This document shows positions 9,483 through 19,083 of a stretch of DNA of 38,907 nucleotides, piece after piece (position 1 is the first letter of the stretch; the number at the start of each line of letters is the position of its first letter). Under the pieces are notes generated by a model that saw only the letters and a program-made list of their open reading frames with translations, had not been told where the DNA came from and did not search any database. The position numbers were made by a program, and so were the translations under genes. The DNA comes from Chara braunii. Taxonomy: Eukaryota; Streptophyta; Charophyceae; Charales; Characeae. The DNA lies in assembly GCA_003427395.1 (NCBI GenBank), contig BFEA01000353.1:827142-866048 (forward strand), written 5' to 3'.

Positions 9483-10181
9483 AAGGTTACAGGTTGTCCG
9501 GTTTGAGAAAGATGAAAATTTAAATTGTTTGTTCAATGCTCAAGTGCTGGGGGGTCTGAGGGGTCTAGGAAAACAACGTCTCAGATCTGTAACAAAGTGT
9601 TACAAGCAAAAAAAAATAAAAATGTCTTGAGGAAGGTCTTGCCGGGTGTCGCAGAAGTGGCGGTGAGGAAACAGTCTTCAACAGTTCTGTGATGTATACG
9701 GCGAGGACTTCAGCTTGATTGTCACAGTAGCAGGTTGCTTTCGATACACGATCTGATGATGAGGTCTGATCCGGGTAGCAGGTCGCAGACTGATCTTGAT
9801 GTCCATGTCAGAGGTGCTGCTCCAGAAGTTTGCGAGTCCAAGGTGCCGGCCAAATGGAACAACATGGTGGCCAACCAGCTGTCTTATCTCCTCGTGCTGA
9901 GCTGCAGCATGCCATCGTCCTTGTGCGGTTGCCATTAGATCCATTATCGCTGGCGACACACAGGGGCCACATAGAGAACTTGGACTAGAGAGATGAGGAT
10001 GTGGTGGAGGACAGATGGGAGAACGGGGCAAGGCGGAGGCAAGAGCGGATCAGATAGGGAGGGGTTCAAGAGGCAAGGGCTTCGCTGGGTACATGGGTGT
10101 GTGAAGAGCAGGAATGCGGGGTTTTGGCGGGGTCAATGTGGGGTTTATGCAAGGGTTTAGGTTTTAAGTTATATTATTTAT
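9483..10181. other. Downstream flank of E2, no gene seen
   Basis: This lies just beyond the E2 stop (E2 reads leftwards) and would be expected to hold its 3' untranslated region and 3' LTR. The 5' LTR of E2 is not in the window (the element ends at a poly-G run at 29036), so there is no partner copy to prove it. The minus-strand open frame at 9678-10031 has no recognisable domain. Confidence 0.35.
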
Positions 10182-10709
10182 CTAGGATATAGGGTGAGCA
10201 CGATCATAGGCGCGGACAAGTTTCATAGCATTCTTAAGGTTAGGAAGAGGTTCCCATGTGGATTCTTCGTCAGGGTATCCAGTCCATTTAACTTCGTATT
10301 ATGTGATTGGTTCCGGATGGTCTGATACTTGAGTAGTTTTTCGTCCTATGATGGCTTCGACGACGAATTCAGGGCCTGTGGGTAACATGATTGGTGGTCT
10401 AGGGTATGGGCGATCAGCGAATTGGGGTGGGGATTCATGGTATTCTTTTAGGTATTCTACGTGGAAGACAGGGTGGACACGACTCATGTCAGGAGGGAGT
10501 TGGAGCTTGTAATTGACGTGGGGGGTTTGTTCAATGATGGCGAAGGGTCCGAGCCACTTGTTCGAGAGTTTTTTGGACAAGTCGTGTTCAAGTTCAAAGC
10601 GTTTGGCGGAGAGCCAGACTTTGTTCCCTACTTTGAATGTTACCTCCCGTCTGTGTTTGTTGGTCTTGTTGGCTTGTTGTTCTTGTGTTCGTTCAAGGGC
10701 TTCAGTAGC
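10182..10709 (-). pseudogene. E2 integrase C-terminus and chromodomain
   Basis: Reading leftwards, LSNKWLGPFAIIEQ (a GPY/F-type element), then HPVFHVEYLKEY, then a chromodomain core YEVKWTGYPDEESTWEPL, then a terminal helix, ending at a TAG at 10182-10184. A TAA at 10296-10298 interrupts just before the YEVKW strand. The domain would direct integration to chromatin. The E1 and E4 chromodomains have a different RGRPQKQ insertion, so E2 is a distinct chromovirus lineage. Confidence 0.82.
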
Positions 10710-11245
10710 TTATCTGAGGAGTCTGTTCATTGTTGCTACCCATTCATTGAGAGAAGGGCAAGGGGGTGGAGGGGTTGAGTTGCGAGGGGAGCAGGAAGTC
10801 GGAGGCAAGCGCGGATGATAGCCAAGGTCGAGGTAGAATGGAGTCATGCTAGTAGTAGGACAGACAACATTGTTGTAGGCGATCTCGGCGGCGGTGAGCA
10901 ACTGACAATACTTCCTTAAGATTTTTTGGAGAGTATCGTTCATCTTCTCAATTTGTCCATCGGTCTGTGGGTGGAATGCAGTGCTATACTTGAGCGTGGT
11001 TCCGTAGGCTTTAAAGAGGTGTTTCCATAATCGTGAAACGAAGCGAGGATCACGGTCGCTGGTGATGTTCTCGGGGAGACCGTGATGGCGTGCGACATGG
11101 TCGAAGAAGAGAATGGTGGCGTCCTTGGCGTTGTGCGATGTGGTGCAAGGGATGAAGTGGGCGTGTTTAGTCAGGCGGCAAATAATGACATAGATGCAAT
11201 CATGTCCGCGGTCGGTCTTGGGGAGACCACAAACGAAGTTCATGG
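10710..11245 (-). pseudogene. E2 integrase catalytic core (rve/DDE), C-terminal to the insertion
   Basis: The second and third catalytic blocks are intact: TSDRDPRFVSRLWKHL (Asp) and FHPQTDGQIEKMN (Glu). The first block, normally MDF, reads MNFVCGLPKTDRG, so the catalytic Asp is Asn (codon at 11238-11240). Immediately upstream in reading order, at CATGG, lies the 363-bp insert. The integrase would join cDNA to target DNA; this copy cannot. Confidence 0.85.
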
Positions 11246-11608
11246 CTACGTTGCATAACGTACACGTATGGGGCCTTTCCATACGAAACGTACAGGTAAT
11301 AGGTGTACGGGATCTGTACGGGAACCTGTACGTCTTGTACGGCCCTATACGAGAAAAAAAAAAAAAAAAAAAAAGTCGTCAAAAAAATCCGAAAAAAAAA
11401 TATGTGATGCAACAGCACAAAACAAGCAACATTTGGCTGAGCATCATCTTCAGATTCTCATTAGAATTGGAGAAAACAAATAAAAACGATATCGGATATT
11501 TAAAAAAAAAAAAAAAAAAAAAACAAATCGTACGGGCCCCCTAGCGTATGAGTAGAAGAGTACGAATCCGTACTCGTACGAGGGTGCGTACAAGTGGCAA
11601 CGCAGGGC
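11246..11608. mobile_element. MITE-like or foldback insertion in the E2 integrase
   Basis: 363 bases interrupt the integrase between Ser-Met and Asn-Phe of the first catalytic block. They are flanked by a 5-bp direct repeat CATGG (11241-11245 and 11609-11613). Near-terminal inverted repeats are CTACGTTGC (11246-11254) and GCAACGCAG (11597-11605), 8 of 9 matching, with more GTAC/TACG-rich complementarity inside. Two poly-A runs (A21 at 11354-11374, A22 at 11502-11523) bracket a short AT-rich core. No transposase is encoded, so it would be non-autonomous. The superfamily is not assigned. Confidence 0.75.
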
Positions 11609-11613
11609 CATGG

Positions 11614-11906
11614 AGATGGACTGCCACCGGTGGGTGGGGATCGACAATGACTGTAGCTTGTCGGGCTTGGCGCGGCTGTGGAAGAGTTGGCGGCTTGACA
11701 TGTGGGGGGCATGAGCGAATGTAGGCTTTGACGTCGGCGAGTAGGGAAGGCCAGTAGAAGTAACGAGAGATGGTGTCGAAGGTTTTCTAGAACCCGAGAT
11801 GTCCTGCAGTCTTGGCGTCGTGATGCTGGGCCAAGAGCTGCGTACGGAGGCCACGTGCGTCGGGGATGCAAAGTTGGCGAGTGCCTTTGGTGTCAATGTA
11901 AAGAAG
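11614..11906 (-). pseudogene. E2 integrase zinc-binding (HHCC) N-terminal domain
   Basis: Reading leftwards the frame gives LCIPDARGLRTQLLAQHHD, then AGHLGF, then FYWPSLLADVKAYIRSC, which is the Ty3 H..H....C..C zinc-binding domain. An in-frame TAG follows GHLGF, and a two-base expansion of a C run disrupts the closing Cys pair. The domain then runs into the insertion site at 11613. Confidence 0.7.
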
Positions 11907-13866
11907 TTAGTCGTGAAGGGAGTAGTCGGGGACTGAGTCGAGGTCACAAAGTTTGTTGTAGATTCTCAAGAAATCCGGGCAAGAGAGGTAGCCTTGGGTA
12001 TAGCGGTGGTGGAGTGACGGGAGGAGTTGGATATGAGTCATGACGGCGTAGACTTTCTCAAAGGGCTTGTGGTCGGGGCGTCGAGAGAGGGCATCGGCAA
12101 CACGGTTGCTTTTGTTGGGGGTGTGGCAAATGGTGAATGTGAATTGGGCAAGAAAGTCTAACCAATGGGCTTGACGCGGCGTGATGTCTTTCTTGGTGAG
12201 GATAGAGGAGACGATGGTGTTGACCGTGCGGATGGTGAAGTATTGCCCGTCGAGGTACGTGCGCCAGACTTTGAGGGCGTGGATCACGACGAGGAGTTCC
12301 TTCTCGTTGGAGGGGTAGTTCATCTCCGCGGGAAGGAGCTTCTTGCTAGCGAAGGCGATGGGGTACTCGCTAGGTGGAACCTCGGGGTGGGTGGGGGAGT
12401 CTTTGATGGAGGGTGGTTTTGAGGTGTCACGAGGGATGTGTTGGGATAGGACGGCTCCAAGGGCGAATTCGAATGCGTCAATGGCAACGTAGAAATGTTG
12501 AGCTGGGTGGGCGATCTTGAGGACGGGGGCCGTGGTGATGGTTTGTTTGAGGAAGTCGAAGGTGTTTTGGCGACGGTCGTTCCAAGTGAAGGGTTCGTCC
12601 TTGCGGGTGAGTTCGTGGAGGGGGTACGAGATGTCGGAGAAGTTGCGGATAAAGGGGCGGTAGTTGTTGGCAAGGCCGAGAAATGAGCGAAGTTGGAGTA
12701 GGGTCTTGGGTGGTGGATACTCGATGAGGGCGGTGACCTTCGAGGGGTCCATGCGTATTCCTTCAGCGGAGACGATGTGGCCAAGGTATTCAATGCTTGA
12801 AGCGGCAAAGGTGCATTTGCTGAGCTTGGCGTAGATTTTTTGTTCTCTGAGGATAGGGAGGACTTGGCGGAGATGCTGAAGGTGGGACTCGAAGGTGGGG
12901 CTATGGACAAGGATGTCATGGAGGTAAACGACGATACAGACTTCGAGCAGGTTGCGGAAGATGTGGTTCATGGTGGATTGGAATGTGGCGGGGGCGTTAG
13001 TGAGTCCAAAGGGCATCACGAGGAACTCATAGTGCCCAATGCGAGAACGGAATGCGGTCTTGTGTGGGTGTCCTCCTCGCGGATGCGGATTTGGTGGAAG
13101 CCACTGCGGAGGTCAATTTTGGTAAAATATTTGGCTCCACGGAGGCGATCAAGAAGCTCGGAGATCCGAGGTAGGGGGTACTTGTTCTTGATCGTGATCC
13201 GATTCAAGGCGCAGTAGTCTGTGCACATCCGGAGTTCCGATGTTCCGCCTTTCTTGATGAAAAGGCAGCTTGTGCCGAAGGGGGATGAACTTGGCTTAAT
13301 GAATCCTTTTTCAAGGAGTTCATTGAGCTGCCACTTTATTTCTTTGGCTTCCGGAACGGAGAGTTGGTACGGAGGGCGGCAAGGTGGAGAGTGACCGGAC
13401 TCCAAATCGATGGTGTGGGAGACACCACGATCCAGAGGTAATCCGACAGGTAAGGACAGGCGGAAGACGTCCTTGAACTCGTCAAGGATGGGGGTGAGGG
13501 CAGGGTCGGAGGAGGGGGCTTGGTCGGGTTTGTTCATTGGAAGCAAGTCCTCCGGACACTCGCGATCAAGGACAAGGCAATAGAAGGTGGAGTCAGGGTA
13601 CGTACGAGCCATGTGAAGGAATTGGTGCGCGGTGATGGAGCTTGGGGAGGGGGGATAGGGGAGATAGGGAATGTCGATGGTTGTGTCAGGGGGGTTGGTA
13701 AGGCGGGTGAAGTTGGGGTGGAACGAGTATGGCATGTAGTGGTCCAGCCACAGTGTTCCTAAAACGATGTCGCACATTAAGTGCATGACATCGAATGAGA
13801 CTTGACTGCGGAGGGTTCCGACAGTCATGGTGGTCTCAGGAACCATGTGGTCTACTACGACGGTGG
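11907..13866 (-). pseudogene. pol: E2 protease distal part, reverse transcriptase and RNase H
   Basis: Reading leftwards from the E3 junction: the distal protease block [13 protein letters not shown] (about 13776), then RT with the [20 protein letters not shown] block, [37 protein letters not shown], and RNase H with an IDAFEFALGAVLSQ block. A frameshift near 13020-13060 separates two long frames. The catalytic motif is YLHDILVH (His codon at 12918-12920), so the first Asp is lost. The connection and RNase H end at a TGA near 11907. The copy is inactive. Confidence 0.88.
13863..13866. repeat. Target-site duplication of E3, left copy (GTGG)
   Basis: GTGG precedes the E3 5' LTR start (TGTGACG) and recurs at 26983-26986 after the 3' LTR end (CGTCACA). 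Removing E3 and one GTGG restores the E2 protease reading frame across the junction. Five bases are usual for Ty3; the fifth base does not match here. Confidence 0.75.
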
Positions 13867-14567
13867 TGTGACGAACTGTTTTCTGCAGCCGCGCGGTTTT
13901 CAGCGCAAGGCTATTCCGGGGGATGAAATTGGTTGAATCGAGATGGCCTAGTGGATTGCATGGATGCGCCTACTTTTTCTTGTCTCTTTCGAATGAAGGC
14001 TGGCCCGGTCCCATGACTGTTGATAGCTGATTGCGCCTCAGCGAGCGCGGCGAATAACTATTGCCATAGCTTCTTTCTTGTTCTGCTGTGGGAAATGGGA
14101 ATTTTGGCGCGATTGTCGCGCGGGAAAATCTTTTTGAATTTTCAACCGATGTCGAGCCCCCGCGGGCCCTCGGAATTTGCTTCGTTCAGATTTCTCTTTG
14201 CAATTAGGATTTAGATTAGGAATTTGGGCCCATCTCAATTTTTGCTGCATGGCGCTTCCTGCTTGCGCACACTTGGCCGAGTCAGGATCTGTGTTTTGAC
14301 TTTTACGCGCCTTAATCTTGCGTGTAACTGTAATTTTTGTTTTGGCGGGCGCTGTAATCCTCTCGTTCTTGATATCTTTTGTGGCGCCCATGTGCGCCCA
14401 TACTTCTTCCCTGTCCTATTGGCCTGAACACTTGCATGACCGAATTGTTGTGTGGAGCGTGGCTACGTCCCCCACGCCGCGACCTGGCCATGCAGTCGTA
14501 GGCACCTCCTTCCTCCTCCTTCCTCCCACCTAAACACAATCCCGAGTATCTCGCGCAAGCATGCATG

Positions 14568-14577
14568 GCATAAATTT
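14568..14577 (+). promoter_or_regulatory. TATA-like box in the E3 5' LTR
   Basis: GCATAAATTT here corresponds to the better consensus CTATAAATTT at 25339-25348 in the 3' LTR. It lies about 80 bases upstream of the consensus splice donor at 14659. No ATG occurs between the box and the donor. It is the best candidate for the U3 core promoter. Confidence 0.5.
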
Positions 14578-14658
14578 CGCAAGCGCAATTAACTCCCTCT
14601 CTAAGAATTCTGGTGTTAGCGCGGTCAAGAGGATCGACTAACGAGCACGAGTTGGAAG

Positions 14659-14824
14659 GTGAGTAGAGAGTTGGGCGATCCGACGAGCTAGTGTTGGGCG
14701 TGCAGGGTTGACGGGGGGCCGCGGCAGACTGTGGCGCACGTGCGAACCTGGCTTGCATGCTCGGACTAAGCGGGGTGACAACTCTATGAGGGTGCGAGGC
14801 TACGGACAACCCGCACCGGGGATG

Positions 14825-14909
<85 letters not shown>

Positions 14910-14910
14910 N

Positions 14911-14991
<81 letters not shown>

Positions 14992-15557
14992 CGAGAAGGG
15001 TTGTGGTGGTGTTCTTCTTCTACTGCTCTGAATAATTTTGGTGCTTCTTCTATCCCTCTGAGCAATTTTGATATTTGGCGGAGTCGCCCTTGTCTTTATG
15101 TTTGATCGACATCTCGGATTTTTCGTTTTTTTTGCTTTCTTTCTTTGGAGACTGACATGTGGATTGTCCTTCCCCACTCCCCGTCTCTGTCTTTTTGAAT
15201 CGGAAATCTGATTGATTGGTTACCAGTGCTCGAGCATTGTGTGATCTTTGGGCTGAGTGGCCAAGGAATTGTCGCATGATTCCCGATTCTTTCTGCTTGT
15301 ATGTAAGCTAGATGCATGGATGATAGGCGAGATTCTGTCGGTGTATGAATTAGATAGAGCATGCTAGACAAATAAATGCCCATTTCACTTAAGGATTTTC
15401 CAATCCGTAAGCCTCCAGCCCTCACCTTTCAGACCGAAGGATAGGTCCTGTGCATGCACATGTAAGCCCGATCAAGGAGATCGTTGCTTACACGTGTGTC
15501 TGCAAAGCCTCCACTCGGTTTACTCCCCGAATGTTTGAATTTTTGTCCATCTTGCAG
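14659..15557 (+). other. Putative intron inside the E3 LTR
   Basis: The donor reads GGAAG|GTGAGTAG and the acceptor reads TTTTTGTCCATCTTGCAG|C, followed at once by ATG (15559). Both signals are kept in the 3' LTR (donor at 25430, acceptor ending at 26218, ATG at 26220). The intron would be 899 bases in the 5' copy and 789 in the 3' copy, the difference lying mostly in the (AG)n tract. Splicing would place a short ATG-less leader directly before the LTR ORF. This is inferred from the signals alone. Confidence 0.5.
14829..14988. repeat. (AG)n tract, 160 bases with one N
   Basis: A dinucleotide AG run with an N at 14910. The matching 3' LTR tract is only 50 bases (25600-25649). The N suggests the true length is uncertain. 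The Ser/Leu and Arg/Glu repeat frames across it are artefacts. Confidence 0.95.
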
Positions 15558-15558
15558 C

Positions 15559-16116
15559 ATGAGTTTCGAAATCCCTTTTTATGTCACTGATCGCGAGTGT
15601 TTGAGAGATAGGGATTTTCGGGAATATTGGGAACACTCTTACTTATTGGCGCGATCGAGGCCAGAGACCCCGGAATTCCCCTACGTGACGGGGAACGAAC
15701 GCCTTTGTGAGTGGGACCACGATCAGGCCTTGGACCGTATCCCCCATCTCCCCAGCTACTCTAGCCCCTACACGTGTCACGGTCTCGAGGAGCCCAAAAT
15801 CATTATCTTGGGGACCGAGTTTCCTCCGCAGCACCTCATCCTGTCCTATCACTCCTTAACCGTCGTCCCCTGGCTCGCAATCGCCCCCTACTGGCCCCAA
15901 CCCCCGTGCTCGGAGTGCCTGCAGGACTGCGAGTATCGATCCTCCGGCTTCATCCGGCGAACTCGCTCGGAGGCGGAACGACGGGCACACAGCCTTTGGC
16001 TGAGACCGGCCGCGTCCGACTCCGAGACCTGCGATGTTCGGCCCCGGCAGGTGATCAACCAACGAGATAGCCATAGCGTTCCGACGGTCCACCAGATACG
16101 AGTCCGACCCAGCTGA
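15559..16116 (+). CDS. ORF encoded within the E3 LTR, unknown function
   Basis: 186 codons from an ATG immediately after a consensus splice acceptor, starting MSFEIPFYVTDREC. The open frame extends upstream to 15484, but the spliced model favours 15559. Composition is protein-like: charged and aromatic in the first 60 residues (REYWEHSYLLARSR), Pro-rich in the middle, then Arg/Glu-rich (IRRTRSEAERRAH). No signal peptide, membrane segment or known domain is evident. The 3' LTR copy starting at 26220 is recognisably the same but has a TGA in place of an Arg codon, a small deletion and a 10-base tandem duplication that shifts the frame. It may be a genuine accessory gene or captured host exon; chance openness is the alternative. 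Confidence 0.45.
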   Translation: MSFEIPFYVTDRECLRDRDFREYWEHSYLLARSRPETPEFPYVTGNERLCEWDHDQALDRIPHLPSYSSPYTCHGLEEPKIIILGTEFPPQHLILSYHSLTVVPWLAIAPYWPQPPCSECLQDCEYRSSGFIRRTRSEAERRAHSLWLRPAASDSETCDVRPRQVINQRDSHSVPTVHQIRVRPS

Positions 16117-16333
16117 CGGAGTCAATGGAGGCGGTAGCCCCGCTCCCCTAAGCACAAAACAGGGCTCCGCTCCGCACCTATCTCCTGCATTCGCTTCTCT
16201 GAAACTTGCCATAGGAGATCCCAGTTCCGACCTGGGACTCCAGCCCCACTTTCCAAAAATCCTTGGCACCCCCCCTTTTCGCACTTCCGGGCCCACTCCC
16301 ACTTCGATCAGGAAGTTGCGTCGGGTGTGAGGT

Positions 16334-16346
16334 TGGTATCGGAGCC
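16334..16346 (+). other. E3 primer-binding site (tRNA-iMet type)
   Basis: TGGTATCGGAGCC differs at one position from the common plant retrotransposon PBS TGGTATCAGAGCC, which is complementary to the 3' end of initiator tRNA-Met. It directly follows the 5' LTR end, as expected for priming of minus-strand DNA synthesis. Confidence 0.85.
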
Positions 16347-16490
16347 GACACGTGGCAAGCGTAGAGATTGCCGATCAGGTAGGATATAAGGGACGATCTG
16401 GCGAACAGAGGGCGTCCTAGGCAGAGGAACGCGCCACGACGCGACCATATAGTAACCAGAAGTAGATCGGCAGGTCGGCAGGCCGCCAAC

Positions 16491-17270
16491 ATGAATGCCA
16501 ATCCGACACCAAATGCTGGTGGAGCCCTAGCCCCTCGAGCACCTGCACCAACGCCCCTGCCTGATCTATACCTTTTTGACCTCGCGCATCATCTGGTCGG
16601 AGCATGGCTAGCCACGCTGCGTGCACAACAATACGACAATGATGAGGCCAGGATCAACATCCCCGCCAGGCTGGGTGGGGATGCGCACCATTGGTTTACC
16701 ACCTACGTTTGGGTAGATCTCCCGACCTTTGAAAGGGACTTCTTAAACCGATTTGATTACATTCACCCTGAGCAGGCCTTCTTCATGATTAAAGACAGAG
16801 TCCAAAAGCCCCTCGAATCCGTCGTTGAATACCGCAGTAGGTTCTACAGGTTGTTTGTTAAATCAGAACAGGGTGGAAATGTCGGGAGGGATTTGTTTAT
16901 CGATGGACTTCGGAGTCAAACGATGAGGGCGAAGCTGCGAAAGCAGTTCTCCCCCATCAATCACACTATGCAACAAATCATGGACGCTGCGGAAGAAATG
17001 GAGAAAAAGTTTGCTGCTAGCTTCTTAGAAGGGGAAGACCACGCCAAGGAAGGGGACTCATCGGAATTGGCTAGAGCGAAGGCCGAATTAGCTGCGCTCC
17101 ATAACAAATTTGAAAACATGGCCTTTGTCCTCGGCCCCGTTACTTACCTAAGAACGATCCCAGACACGACCACGGGACTGCCCGTGATGGTCACGCCTAC
17201 GCCTCCCCCACTTGCGCCTTCCCCAGATCGTCCCGCGAAACCAAATGAGTCGAACTCATATTGGAGCTAA
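16491..17270 (+). CDS. gag: E3 gag, capsid part (Retrotrans_gag-like)
   Basis: 259 codons from the first ATG after the PBS (144-base leader). The N-terminus is Pro/Ala-rich. The central part has the Ty3 gag capsid signature: WFTTYVWVDLPTFERDFLNRF, then a SVVEYRSRFYRLF helix, then DGLRSQTMRAKLRKQF. An Ala/Glu-rich helix with coiled-coil character follows (about residues 160-205), then a Pro-rich tail. It ends in TAA at 17268-17270, while the nucleocapsid continues in the -1 frame. Either a one-base indel or a -1 shift within the 17249-17270 overlap would be needed to join them; I see no convincing slippery heptamer, so an indel is more likely. Confidence 0.85.
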   Translation: MNANPTPNAGGALAPRAPAPTPLPDLYLFDLAHHLVGAWLATLRAQQYDNDEARINIPARLGGDAHHWFTTYVWVDLPTFERDFLNRFDYIHPEQAFFMIKDRVQKPLESVVEYRSRFYRLFVKSEQGGNVGRDLFIDGLRSQTMRAKLRKQFSPINHTMQQIMDAAEEMEKKFAASFLEGEDHAKEGDSSELARAKAELAALHNKFENMAFVLGPVTYLRTIPDTTTGLPVMVTPTPPPLAPSPDRPAKPNESNSYWS

Positions 17271-17572
17271 CGCGAACACTGGTTAGCCTGATGCAGGAAA
17301 GTAAGAAAGAACAACACAAGCACAATGCCCGGATAGAATCTATGGTGAGATCGATGCGCCCTATTGCTGTCCGAGTTGCGCCTATAACACAGGCAGCAGC
17401 CCCCGCTCAGGCTGTGGGCGGTGCGGCGGCTAATCTAGGCGTCTGTTACACGTGTCACCAGCCTGGCCACCTAGCCCGGGGCTGCCCCAACCGACCAGCG
17501 CAAGTTCGGGTAGGAGTCGCCCCTGTGGCAGCAGCGCCCGTGGCCAACGGACCCAGAAGGGTGGGACGATGA
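17249..17572 (+). pseudogene. E3 nucleocapsid with zinc knuckle
   Basis: The frame lacks its own ATG near the start and follows the capsid frame with a 22-base overlap. It holds a Lys/Arg-rich helix (MQESKKEQHKHNARIES), an Ala/Val-rich linker and an intact CX2CX4HX4C knuckle, CYTCHQPGHLARGC (about 17444-17485), followed by a basic tail. The knuckle packages genomic RNA. The stop TGA overlaps the ATG of the next frame as ATGA at 17570-17573. Confidence 0.8.
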
Positions 17573-17985
17573 TTGAGGAGACAGAAGGAACAAGAAGTAC
17601 GATAGTTACCACTGACGGAGATGTGGAACTTATCCCGCTCGACCAATGCTTCTCGTTGAGTTACCCAGGGTTGGGGATGATTGAAACCATCCGCCCAACA
17701 AACGAGCAACAGGAAATAGCGAAATGGAGACCGTCCCCCGGAGAAATGGAATCGGGCGGTCCTGCCTTCATTACGGGAGAAATTGACGTTCTAAATATTG
17801 TCCGAGCCCCGGATCATCGAATCCCCTTGCCTATCGGACACCTGCTGTTCATATCAGAACAGGCGAATGAACGAATGTTGCAGCATTGCAAGGGAGCCTT
17901 CGCGAAGCATGCAGCCATTAAAAGGAAAGCCCCGCCTGAGAAGAAAGACCTGATGTCCCCAGCACCTCGGACCCAATACGGTTAG
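17570..17985 (+). CDS. E3 ORF between nucleocapsid and protease, unknown domain
   Basis: 138 codons starting MIEETEGTRSTIV. The ATG overlaps the nucleocapsid stop in ATGA. No known domain is recognised. Visible stretches are LDQCFSLSYPGLGMIETI, GPAFITGEIDVLNI and a terminal Lys/Pro-rich segment. It ends at TAG (17983-17985), a few codons before the protease, which is in another frame. It could be a pre-protease spacer of a single Gag-Pol or a separate small protein. The open frame extends upstream to 17452, overlapping the knuckle. Confidence 0.5.
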
Positions 17986-17995
17986 GAATCATCCA

Positions 17996-18425
17996 AAAAG
18001 ATGATAATTTCCTGCGCATTAAGGCCATTCCGTGGAAATCCACGGAATGCAACATAGAAGTTTGGGGAAATTCGTACAATGCTATCATCGACTTTGGGGC
18101 AGCGGTCCTAGCCATCGCCTTGAGGGTTGTGGAACGAGTGGGAAGAAGAAAAGATCTGATCCCGTTAGCAGAAGGGGATCACCTTGTCTCCGCCGACGAG
18201 GAAAAGATCAAGGTGGTAGGAAGGATGACGAATGTTGCGTTTCGATTAGGAAAAGTTCACGTGTTGGGAGATGTCGTGGTACTTGATGTAAATACATACG
18301 ATGTTCTTTTGGGATTACCGACCCTTACCGCACTAAGAGCCAATCTCGATTTCGAAAGACGGTCAATCATCCTTCAGAATACGGGCGGGAAACCGTACGT
18401 CATCCCAATGTGTCTAACTCTCTGA
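17996..18425 (+). pseudogene. E3 aspartic protease, altered active site
   Basis: Domain order fits a retropepsin-like protease: the active-site loop AIIDFGAAVLAI (about 18080-18118) and the distal block YDVLLGLPTL (about 18299-18328). The catalytic triplet is Asp-Phe-Gly rather than Asp-Ser/Thr-Gly; a single-base TCT-to-TTT change would explain it. The visible frame ends at TGA near 18423. The catalytic Asp is present, but activity is doubtful. Confidence 0.7.
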
Positions 18426-19083
18426 CTACGCTCCCTACGACCCGGAAAACTCTCCCCAGAAACGGAGAATCACTCCATGTGATCACTTGGGTGGGACCCC
18501 TCAAACAAACGGACCAAAGGGGAAAGGAAGAGGAGCTATCAACTAGCTTCTCTGTCAGCGAGGACGAAGCAGACCCGGAGACCTGGGCATGGCGCGTCAG
18601 CTAATTCGTTACCCAGTCCAATAGAAAACAACGAAAACCTTTGCCCTCACGGAGCGAAATCTCCAACGGACACGAGCTCTAATCTTAGGGGAACCACTCG
18701 TACAAGTGTCCCGAATGGCTGATTCTTTGGAATCCCCTCGGACCTTATACGAAGCCACCACCCCGCTTCTCTCGAGATACAGCAACAAGAAAGCATTTTG
18801 CGACATCGTGGGATTGTCGTATGACCTGCTCTCTACAGGGAAAGAGGTTTGATTGCTGCGACAAGGCGCCGAAGACGGAACTTTGGAACCCCCTGGGCGC
18901 GACAACCCTTACGAACTCGGGATCAAGATTACCGAGAAACCCGTAAGCTTGCAGGACATTAATGACGACATAACGCCAGAAAAGCACGTGGCAATCCGGG
19001 AAGAAGACGCCCAGATGGTTGCCACGGAGTTCTCCTGGTGATCGGACAACTCATTTATCTCAGCTCCTCTGCCGGGGAGCGGC
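18426..19083 (+). other. E3 protease-RT linker, broken frames
   Basis: Short coding-like pieces occur in changing frames (an acidic stretch around 18530-18600, a LYEATTPLLSRYSNKKAF segment around 18745-18800, and an ITEKPVSLQDINDDITPEKH segment around 18929-18985). They have no recognised domain. This probably encoded the linker between protease and RT. Stops are frequent. Confidence 0.5.

Larger units (their letters stand above)
13867..16333 (+). repeat. E3 5' LTR
   Basis: It matches 24598-26982 along its whole length, with about 20 differences in the first 205 bases. The 5' LTR end is shortened: the 3' LTR ends GAGGTTGGGCGTCACA, whereas here GAGGTTGG runs straight into TATCGGAGCC. This is consistent with a deletion between two TTGG words. 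It contains a TATA-like box, a splice donor and acceptor, a long (AG)n tract, an AATAAA at 15371-15376 and an ORF, listed separately. Confidence 0.9.

Noticed and set aside
12165-13217. Plus-strand open frames rich in Gly/Val/Glu
   Set aside because: They are shadows of the E2 RT and RNase H coding strand.
14708-15177. Long open frames of Arg-Glu or Ser-Leu repeats
   Set aside because: They are translations of the (AG)n microsatellite in the LTR, and the same happens at 25409-25838 in the other LTR.
17249-17270. Programmed -1 frameshift between E3 capsid and nucleocapsid
   Set aside because: The direction fits, but there is no XXXYYYZ slippery site in the overlap, and the element has several other indels, so mutation is the simpler explanation.
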